A stretch of DNA of 27,520 bases from Wenzhouxiangella sp. (GTDB lineage Bacteria > Pseudomonadota > Gammaproteobacteria > Xanthomonadales > Wenzhouxiangellaceae). Shown piece by piece: positions 21,857 to 27,520 of this stretch (the first letter of the stretch is position 1; every line of letters begins with the position of its first letter). Location of the stretch: contig JAASTB010000004.1 in assembly GCA_021767625.1 (NCBI GenBank), positions 1 through 27,520 on the forward strand, in the 5' to 3' direction. A program made the position numbers and the translations under genes. Under the pieces are notes generated by a model, which searched no databases, was not told the DNA's origin, and saw only the letters and a program-made list of their open reading frames with translations.

Positions 21857-22282
21857 ATGTCAGGACAAAGCAGCGAACTCAAGAAAGCTGGCCTGAAGGT
21901 CACCCACCCGCGCCGACAGATCCTGCGCTTGCTGGAAACGACCGACCAAAAGCACATGACGGCCGACGATATCTATCGCGCCCTGGTCGATCAGGGGGAG
22001 GAAATCGGTCTGGCGACGGTCTACCGCGTGCTGGCCCAGTTCGAAGCCGCCCACCTGGTTCGCAAGCACCTGTTCGATGACGGTACAGGGCGCTCCCAGC
22101 AGGCCTGCTACGAGCTCGACGAGGGGGATCACCACGACCACATGGTCTGTCTGGAGACCGGTGAAGTAGTGGAGTTCTTCGACGAAGCGATCGAGAAGCG
22201 CCAGGAAGAAATCGCCGCCGAACACGGCTACGAAATCGTCGACCACTCGATGGTGCTCTACGTCCGGCCGCGCAAGCACTAA
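21857..22282 (+). CDS. fur: Ferric uptake regulator Fur
   Basis: The 141-residue protein is a Fur repressor. The N-terminal winged helix (about 3-82) includes LKKAGLKVTHPRRQILRLLE and the recognition-helix region LATVYRVLAQFEAAHLV. The dimerisation and metal-binding part has HHDHMVCLETGEVVEF (about 88-103). Escherichia coli Fur has two Cys in this segment (CxxC), whereas here the second is Thr, as in Pseudomonas-type Fur. The first Cys and the His cluster are kept, and the C-terminus lacks a second cysteine pair. Fur with Fe2+ represses iron-uptake genes. The start is the ATG at 21857 with AGGTTGGAG upstream. The gene converges on recN with only 3 bases between the stop codons. Confidence 0.97.
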   Translation: MSGQSSELKKAGLKVTHPRRQILRLLETTDQKHMTADDIYRALVDQGEEIGLATVYRVLAQFEAAHLVRKHLFDDGTGRSQQACYELDEGDHHDHMVCLETGEVVEFFDEAIEKRQEEIAAEHGYEIVDHSMVLYVRPRKH

Positions 22283-22285
22283 CGC

Positions 22286-23947
22286 TCAGTCGTTTCCCTC
22301 CAGCATCTCCCGCGCATGCGCCAGGCTTCTCTCGGAGTCGGCGCTGCCCAGCATCCGGGCGATTTCGCGTTCCCGGGCCCCGCCGTCCAGTGCTTCCACC
22401 GACAGCGCGGTTGCGTTGCGTCCTTTCTTCTTGCTCACGCGCAGCTGGTGATCGGCTCGGGCGGCCACCTGCGCCAGGTGGGTGACGCACATCGCCTGGC
22501 CGGCGCCGGCCGCCTCACGCAGGAAGCGGCCCACGGCGTGAGCCGTTTCGCCGCCCACGCCGGCGTCGACTTCGTCGAATATTCGCGTCCGGGGGCCCTC
22601 GCCCCCGTCGGCGGCGATCATCAGGGCCAGCGCAACGCGCGACAGTTCGCCGCCCGAGGCCACCTTGGACAGCGGCTGGAGCGCCTGCCCGGGATTGGCG
22701 TTGAACCCGATTCGCACGCGATCCATGCCGTGGCGTGAGGGTTCGGCGGCCTCGTCGGGTTCGACCTGGAAGGCCAGCTTGGCCGTGTCCATGCCGAGAT
22801 CCGCGAGACGCCCGGTGACCAGCCCGGACAGCTTCTTCGCGGCCGCTTCGCGAGCTCGGCTGAGACCGTCCGCCGCTTTCCGCCAGCGCTCGGCGGCCAG
22901 ATCCAGCGACCTGGCGAGTTCGGCACGCCGTTCGTCCTGGTTCTCCAGTGCCTCCAGCCGCGCTCCGAGCCTCTCGGTCAGGGCGGGGAGTTCGACGGGC
23001 TGAACGCGGTGCTTTCGTGCCAGGTCCAGGGCTTTCTCCAGCCTGCGGCTGACGCTGGCCAGCCGCTCGGGATCGCCCTCGTCCTCGCTGCCGAGACGCT
23101 CGAGGTTGGCCATCGCCTCATCGACGTTGATGCGTGCTTCCTCGAGCATTCGGGCCGTCTCGTCGAGCTCGGGCTCGACTTCCCGCACGGGATCGAGCGC
23201 CTGAATTGCCTGGTGCAGGAGGCTTCGGGCGCCGGGGCCGTTGTCGCTGTCGAGTGCGTTGCCGGCGGAAGCCATTGCGAGTCGGATGTCGTCGCTGCGC
23301 GCCAGGCGCTCTTGCTCCTGCTCGAGGGACTCGAATTCGCCCTCGGCCAGTGCCAGGTCGGACAGCTCGCGGGCCTGAAAGCGCAGCAGCTCGAGCTGGT
23401 CGGCGTCGCCGACTTCCGATTCGAGTTCGTCGAGTGCCGCGCGCGCTTCCCGCCATCGCTCGTAGGCGGCCGCGACCGACTCCAGCGGGTCATTGCCGAC
23501 TTGCCGGTCCAGCAGTCGGCGCTGCACGGCCGGCTTCTCGAGCTGTTGGTGTTCGTGTTGCCCGTGAATCTCGACTAGAAGGCCGCCGAGCTCGGCCAGT
23601 TGCCCCACGGTGGCCGAGCGCCCGTTGATCCAGGCGCGCGACCCGCTCGGGGAGGTCAGCACGCGGCGCAGGATGAGCTCGTCGCCTTCCTCGAGGGCCT
23701 GGTCAACCAGCCATTGCCTGGCGGGCTCGGATTTCTCGAGCGAGAAGACCGCTTCGAGTTCAGCCTGCTGCTGTCCCTCGGCGATCAGTCCCGCCTCGGC
23801 GCGATCGCCGAGCAGCAGTCCGAGAGCGTCGACCAGGATCGATTTCCCCGCCCCCGTTTCGCCGGTGATGGCGGTGAATCCGGGATCGATGTCGATCTCG
23901 ACTTCGCTGACGATGGCGAAATGGCGAATGGCGAGGTGGCGGAGCAT
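22286..23947 (-). CDS. recN: DNA repair protein RecN
   Basis: The 553-residue protein is the SMC-like ATPase RecN for double-strand-break repair. The N-terminal ATPase half has Walker A GETGAGKS (29-36) within FTAITGETGAGKSILVDALG. A central coiled-coil region (about 155-360) is rich in Glu, Leu and Ala. The C-terminal half has the ABC signature VASGGELSRVALAL and Walker B TRIFDEVDAGVGG. The start MLRHLAIRHFAIVSEVEI is the usual RecN N-terminus, so the ATG at 23947 is chosen over the longer frame. No clear LexA box was found upstream, so SOS control is not supported by what can be seen. Confidence 0.96.
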   Translation of the reverse strand: MLRHLAIRHFAIVSEVEIDIDPGFTAITGETGAGKSILVDALGLLLGDRAEAGLIAEGQQQAELEAVFSLEKSEPARQWLVDQALEEGDELILRRVLTSPSGSRAWINGRSATVGQLAELGGLLVEIHGQHEHQQLEKPAVQRRLLDRQVGNDPLESVAAAYERWREARAALDELESEVGDADQLELLRFQARELSDLALAEGEFESLEQEQERLARSDDIRLAMASAGNALDSDNGPGARSLLHQAIQALDPVREVEPELDETARMLEEARINVDEAMANLERLGSEDEGDPERLASVSRRLEKALDLARKHRVQPVELPALTERLGARLEALENQDERRAELARSLDLAAERWRKAADGLSRAREAAAKKLSGLVTGRLADLGMDTAKLAFQVEPDEAAEPSRHGMDRVRIGFNANPGQALQPLSKVASGGELSRVALALMIAADGGEGPRTRIFDEVDAGVGGETAHAVGRFLREAAGAGQAMCVTHLAQVAARADHQLRVSKKKGRNATALSVEALDGGAREREIARMLGSADSERSLAHAREMLEGND

Positions 23948-23976
23948 GCGGGTTCCGGTCGGGCCAGAAGGGCAAC

Positions 23977-24005
23977 AAGCTAGCACCAAGAGCGGCTTCT
24001 AACAA
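23977..24005 (-). promoter_or_regulatory. Promoter of recN
   Basis: On the minus strand TTGTTA (24005-24000) is 17 bases from TAGCTT (23982-23977), which is preceded by TGC. The start would be about 23 bases before the recN ATG. Its -35 is only a few bases from the grpE heat-shock promoter on the other strand. Confidence 0.45.
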
Positions 24006-24010
24006 CTCCG

Positions 24011-24039
24011 GTTGTATTGGCGCGGGAGGGCCCCCATTG
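24011..24039 (+). promoter_or_regulatory. Sigma-32-like heat-shock promoter of grpE
   Basis: GTTGTA (24011-24016) and CCCCATTG (24032-24039) are 15 bases apart. The -10 part matches the CCCCATnT consensus well; the -35 matches CTTGAA at 4 of 6. The transcript would start about 36 bases before the grpE ATG. Confidence 0.65.
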
Positions 24040-24081
24040 TTGCGCCCAGGATCAATACGTTCACGACCAAGGCGAACCGAT

Positions 24082-24630
24082 ATGGGTGACAAGAACGAAG
24101 CAGCCAACGCCGAACAGAACGTGGCAGACGAGCAGGCCAGCCAGGCAGAGACCGTCGCCGCCGGCGAGGAAGAGGCCGTGCAGGAATCCGGCTCGGGTGA
24201 GCTTGAGCGCGAAGTCGAGAAGCTGCGCGAGGCCCTGATGCGCACGCGCGCCGACATGGACAACATGCAAAAGCGTGCCGAGCGTGAAATGGAGAGGTCC
24301 CGCCGCTATCAGCACGAGGCGATCATGCGCGACCTGCTGCCGGTGATTGACGGGCTCGAGCAGGGGCTGGAGAACGCCGCCGAGGGCGATTCGGCTCGCG
24401 AAGGCCTCGAGCTGACCTGGAAGCTCCTGCTTAAGGCGCTCGAGGATCACGGCCTGGAAGTGCTGAATCCGGAAGGCGAGCGATTCAATCCGCAGTGGCA
24501 CGAGGCGATGAGCATGCAGCCCAGCGAGGACGCCGAGCCGGACACCGTAGTGATGGTGCTACAGAAGGGTTATCGCCTCGACGATCGCCTGCTGCGGGCG
24601 GCACGAGTCATCGTCGCCAGCGAGCCCTGA
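24082..24630 (+). CDS. grpE: Nucleotide exchange factor GrpE
   Basis: The 182-residue protein starts at the ATG with AAGGCGA about 8 bases upstream. A disordered, Glu/Ala-rich N-terminus (1-45) leads into the long dimerising coiled coil (about 45-110; LEREVEKLREALMRTRADMDNMQKRAEREME). Then come the four-helix part with LLPVIDGLEQGLENA and the C-terminal beta domain with the family signature FNPQWHEAMS and VVMVLQKGYRLDDRLLRAARVIV. GrpE releases ADP from DnaK. The gene is directly followed by dnaK, with no hrcA between recN and grpE. Confidence 0.97.
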   Translation: MGDKNEAANAEQNVADEQASQAETVAAGEEEAVQESGSGELEREVEKLREALMRTRADMDNMQKRAEREMERSRRYQHEAIMRDLLPVIDGLEQGLENAAEGDSAREGLELTWKLLLKALEDHGLEVLNPEGERFNPQWHEAMSMQPSEDAEPDTVVMVLQKGYRLDDRLLRAARVIVASEP

Positions 24631-24655
24631 GCGACCTGCGGCCGGGGCAGGGTGA

Positions 24656-24682
24656 TTGAAATGAGCCCTGTCGGGCCCCACT
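24656..24682 (+). promoter_or_regulatory. Sigma-32-like heat-shock promoter of dnaK
   Basis: TTGAAA (24656-24661) and CCCCACT (24676-24682) are 14 bases apart, a good fit to the heat-shock consensus. The transcript would start about 60 bases before the dnaK ATG, so dnaK can be transcribed without grpE. Confidence 0.7.
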
Positions 24683-24752
24683 AAACGGCTAGAACGCTTT
24701 TCAGCGAAGTTTCAACCAGTTTCAATACGAAATCGAACAGGATCATAAGACC

Positions 24753-26687
24753 ATGAGCAAGATTATCGGCATCGACCTGGGAACCACCAATTCCTGCGTG
24801 GCCGTCATGGAAGGCGGCAAAACGCGCGTCATCGAGAACGCCGAGGGCGATCGCACGACGCCGTCGGTCGTCGCCTTCACGAAGGACGACGAGGTATTGG
24901 TCGGCCAGCCGGCCAAGCGCCAGGCCGTGACCAACCCGGACCGCACCCTGTACGCGGTCAAGCGCCTGATCGGCCGCAAGTTCAACGAGAAGGTCGTCCA
25001 GAAGGACATCAAGCTGGTGCCCTACAAGATCATCGAGGCGGACAACGGGGACGCCTGGGTGCAGGTGGGCGACAACAAGATGGCGCCGCCGGAGATTTCC
25101 GCGCGCGTGCTCATGAAGATGAAGAAGACGGCCGAGGACTACCTGGGCGAGGAAGTCACCCAGGCGGTCATTACCGTGCCCGCGTACTTCAACGATTCCC
25201 AGCGTCAGGCCACCAAGGACGCCGGCAAGATCGCCGGTCTCGAGGTCAAGCGGATCATCAACGAACCGACTGCCGCTTCCCTGGCCTACGGGTTGGACAA
25301 GGAAGGCGGTGACCGCAAGGTCGCCGTCTACGACCTTGGCGGCGGCACCTTCGACATCTCGATCATCGAAATTGCCGACGTCGACGGGGAGAAGCAGTTC
25401 GAAGTGCTCGCCACCAATGGCGACACCTTCCTGGGCGGTGAGGACTTCGACCTGCGCCTGATCGACTATCTCGCCGGCGAGTTCAAGAAGGAGCAGGGCA
25501 TCGACCTGCACAATGACCCGCTGGCGCTGCAGCGCCTGCGCGAAGGCGCCGAACGCGCCAAGATCGAGTTGTCTTCGGCCCAGCAGACCGAGATCAACCT
25601 GCCGTACATCACGGCCGATCAGTCCGGTCCGAAGCACCTCAACATCAAGGTCACGCGCTCGAAGCTCGAGTCGCTGGTCGAAGAACTGGTCAAGCGTTCC
25701 ATCGAGCCCTGCCGCACGGCGCTCAACGACGCTGGCCTGAAAGTCGGCGATATCGACGAGGTCATCCTGGTCGGCGGCCAGACCCGCATGCCGGCCGTCC
25801 AGAAGGCCGTGTCCGACTTCTTCGGCAAGGATCCGCGCAAGGACGTCAACCCCGACGAAGCCGTGGCCGTGGGCGCTGCCATCCAGGGCGGCGTGCTGGC
25901 CGGCGACGTCAAGGACGTGCTGCTGCTCGACGTCACGCCGCTGTCGCTGGGCATCGAGACCCTGGGCGGGGTGTTCACCAAGCTAATCGAGAAGAACACC
26001 ACCATTCCGACGCGCGCCTCGCAGGTCTTCTCGACCGCCGAGGACAATCAGTCGGCGGTGACCGTGCATGTCCTGCAGGGCGAGCGCGAACAGGCTTCGG
26101 CCAACAAGTCGCTGGCCCGCTTCGACCTGACCGGCATTCCGGCCGCGCCGCGCGGCGTGCCTCAAATCGAGGTGACCTTCGACATCGACGCCAACGGCAT
26201 CCTGCACGTGTCGGCCAAGGACCAGGCCACCGGACAGGAGCAGCGCGTCGAGGTCAAGGCCGGCTCGGGCCTCTCGGATGAGGAAATCGAGAAGATGGTC
26301 CAGGACGCCGAGGCGCACCGCGAGGAAGACAAGAAGTTCCACGAGCTGGTTTCCGCGCGCAACAACGCCGACCAGGTGGCTCACGCCACGCGCAGCAGCC
26401 TCGAAGAGCACGGCGACCAGCTCGACGACTCGGTCAAGAAGCAGATCGAGGATGCGTTGGCCAAGGTCGACGAGGCGGTCAAGGGCGACGACAAGGAAGC
26501 CATCGACTCAGCCGTCAACGAACTGCAGCAAGCCGGCTCGGAGCTCTACAAGGCCGCGGCCGAAAAGGCCCAGGCCGACGAGGGCGGCGCCGATTCGGCC
26601 GGTGAGCAGGGCGGCGAGTCTTCCTCGAGCGACGAGGAAGTGGTCGACGCCGAGTTTACCGAAGTCGACGACGACGAGAAGAAGTGA
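24753..26687 (+). CDS. dnaK: Hsp70 chaperone DnaK
   Basis: The 644-residue protein is a full-length DnaK. The ATPase domain starts IGIDLGTTNSCVAVM (5-19), with VPAYFNDSQRQATKDAGKIAGL and the phosphate-binding YDLGGGTFDISI near 195-206. The linker VLLLDVTPLSLGIETLGG (about 388-405) leads to the substrate-binding beta domain. The helical lid and a disordered acidic tail end in EEVVDAEFTEVDDDEKK, typical of proteobacterial DnaK. It folds new and damaged proteins with DnaJ and GrpE. The start is the ATG at 24753 with AGGA upstream. Between its stop codon and dnaJ lie 150 bases containing a large inverted repeat. Confidence 0.98.
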   Translation: MSKIIGIDLGTTNSCVAVMEGGKTRVIENAEGDRTTPSVVAFTKDDEVLVGQPAKRQAVTNPDRTLYAVKRLIGRKFNEKVVQKDIKLVPYKIIEADNGDAWVQVGDNKMAPPEISARVLMKMKKTAEDYLGEEVTQAVITVPAYFNDSQRQATKDAGKIAGLEVKRIINEPTAASLAYGLDKEGGDRKVAVYDLGGGTFDISIIEIADVDGEKQFEVLATNGDTFLGGEDFDLRLIDYLAGEFKKEQGIDLHNDPLALQRLREGAERAKIELSSAQQTEINLPYITADQSGPKHLNIKVTRSKLESLVEELVKRSIEPCRTALNDAGLKVGDIDEVILVGGQTRMPAVQKAVSDFFGKDPRKDVNPDEAVAVGAAIQGGVLAGDVKDVLLLDVTPLSLGIETLGGVFTKLIEKNTTIPTRASQVFSTAEDNQSAVTVHVLQGEREQASANKSLARFDLTGIPAAPRGVPQIEVTFDIDANGILHVSAKDQATGQEQRVEVKAGSGLSDEEIEKMVQDAEAHREEDKKFHELVSARNNADQVAHATRSSLEEHGDQLDDSVKKQIEDALAKVDEAVKGDDKEAIDSAVNELQQAGSELYKAAAEKAQADEGGADSAGEQGGESSSSDEEVVDAEFTEVDDDEKK

Positions 26688-26830
26688 CTGGTTAGTTGGT
26701 TGATTGGTTTTTTGGTTTTTTGGTTGCTCGAGACGCCGATGTCATTCGAAAGTCGAAGCGGCAAAGGTGCTCTCGGGCAGTCATCGAAGAACCAAACGAA
26801 CAAACCAACTGACTAGCGAACCAACGAACG
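26688..26830. repeat. Imperfect inverted repeat of GGTT micro-repeats between dnaK and dnaJ
   Basis: The left arm (26688-26732) begins directly after the dnaK stop and repeats TTGGTT/TTTTTTGGTT units. The right arm (26783-26830) carries AACCAA/AACCAAC units that are largely its complement, including TTGGTT..CTCGA against TCGAAGAACCAA. About 50 bases of non-repetitive sequence form the loop. The right arm ends 7 bases before the dnaJ ATG. A transcript could fold into a long hairpin between the two genes. Confidence 0.8.
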
Positions 26831-26837
26831 GGCTTTT

Positions 26838-27520
26838 ATGTCTGCTGATTATTACGACACTCTCGGCGTCTCGCGCGACGCCTCGACCGACGAGATCCGC
26901 AAGGCGTATCGGCGCATGGCGCGTAAGTATCATCCGGACCGCAATCCGGACGATCCCGATGCCGAGGACAAGTTCAAGGAAGTGCGCGAGGCGCACGACG
27001 TGCTCAAGGACGAGCAGAAGCGTGCGGCCTACGATCGTTTCGGCCACGCGGGCGTCAACGGCGGCATGGGCGGCGGTGGCGGCCCCCAGGGCGGCTTTGG
27101 CGACATCAACGATATTTTCGGAGATATCTTCGGGGATATTTTCGGCGGTGGCCGCCGGCGGCAGAGCCAGTCGCGCCGCGGCCAGGATCTCCGCTACACG
27201 CTGGAGCTCGACCTGGAAGAAGCCGTCACCGGTGTGGAAAAGGAAGTCAGCCTGCCCACGCTCGGCGAGTGCGAAACCTGCAGCGGCACCGGCTCCAAGG
27301 GCGGACAGCTCCACGTGTGTTCGACCTGCGGCGGCCAGGGCCAGGTTCGCATGCAGCAGGGCTTTTTTTCGGTGCAGCAGACCTGTCCGGCCTGTCGCGG
27401 CAGCGGTCGGACGATCAAGGACCCCTGCAACGACTGCAGCGGTACCGGCCAGGTCCGCGAGACCAAGACCCTGCAGATCCGCATTCCCGCCGGTGTTGAC
27501 ACGGGCGACCGCATTCGCCT
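26838..27520 (+). CDS. dnaJ: Chaperone DnaJ (Hsp40), 3' end outside window
   Basis: The first 227 residues are present; the gene runs off the right edge. The J domain (1-70) has the HPD motif in ARKYHPDRNPDD. A Gly/Phe-rich region follows with a DIFGDIFGDIFGGG repeat (about 92-105). Next come four zinc-binding repeats: CETCSGTG, CSTCGGQG, CPACRGSG and CNDCSGTG. The last visible part is the start of the C-terminal substrate domain (TLQIRIPAGVDTGDRIRL). DnaJ delivers substrates to DnaK and stimulates its ATPase. The ATG follows closely after the right arm of the repeat and has only a weak ribosome binding site (ACGGG). Expression may therefore depend on the RNA structure upstream. Confidence 0.96.
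   Translation, partial: MSADYYDTLGVSRDASTDEIRKAYRRMARKYHPDRNPDDPDAEDKFKEVREAHDVLKDEQKRAAYDRFGHAGVNGGMGGGGGPQGGFGDINDIFGDIFGDIFGGGRRRQSQSRRGQDLRYTLELDLEEAVTGVEKEVSLPTLGECETCSGTGSKGGQLHVCSTCGGQGQVRMQQGFFSVQQTCPACRGSGRTIKDPCNDCSGTGQVRETKTLQIRIPAGVDTGDRIR

Noticed and set aside
23948..24030. LexA/SOS box before recN
   Set aside because: Neither the CTGT-N8-ACAG type nor the TTAG-N6-TACTA type could be found.

Overview
The window is about 27.5 kb of GC-rich, densely packed chromosomal DNA from a gammaproteobacterium. Three things support this: the block bamE / fur / recN / grpE-dnaK-dnaJ with smpB-ssrA and ratA-rnfH beside it, the gammaproteobacterial families YhcB/ZapG and RlmKL, and heat-shock promoters of the sigma-32 type. 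The gene order (bamE divergent from fur, then recN, then the chaperone genes) recalls Xanthomonadales and relatives such as Wenzhouxiangellaceae. That placement is inference from memory, not a search.

Layout. 1-653 (-): LpxH/YbbF-like metallophosphoesterase, cut by the window edge. 786-2435 (+): exported YtcJ-type amidohydrolase. 2522-4072 (+): GNAT-nitrilase fusion. 4132-4569 (+): YhcB/ZapG. 4577-5113 (-): PagL-like lipid A deacylase. 5238-6239 (+): unrecognised membrane-anchored protein. 6330-8447 (+): rlmKL. 8577-14291 (+) and 14265-19416 (-): two convergent operons for a surface glycan. The plus operon encodes a two-part membrane pair (unknown protein plus GT-C-like protein), a polyprenyl-phosphate sugar-1-phosphate transferase, a sulfotransferase and a WecG/TagA-type glycosyltransferase. 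The minus operon encodes a CPA1 antiporter, a flippase, a second sulfotransferase and a GT2 glycosyltransferase. 19513-20383 (-): smpB and the tmRNA gene ssrA with its terminator. 20614-21340 (+): ratA-rnfH. 21356-21778 (-): bamE, divergent from fur (21857-22282, +). 22286-23947 (-): recN. 24082-27520 (+): grpE, dnaK and the 5' part of dnaJ.

How the genes work together. The convergent operons contain an initiating phosphoglycosyltransferase, two further glycosyltransferases, a lipid-linked-glycan flippase and two PAPS-dependent sulfotransferases, so a sulfated lipid-linked glycan is the natural reading. No obvious Wzy, Wzz, Wza or Wzc is present. The chaperone genes lack hrcA and CIRCE here; instead grpE and dnaK each have a good sigma-32-like promoter. 

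The most unusual non-coding signal is a pair of intergenic regions (20432-20606 and 26688-26830). In each, low-complexity micro-repeats form a large imperfect inverted repeat whose right arm ends almost at the start codon of the next gene (ratA and dnaJ). The unit sequence differs between the two places but the architecture is the same. No CRISPR array, insertion sequence, integrase or clear prophage gene was seen. No gene-free stretch exceeds 300 bases once ssrA is counted.
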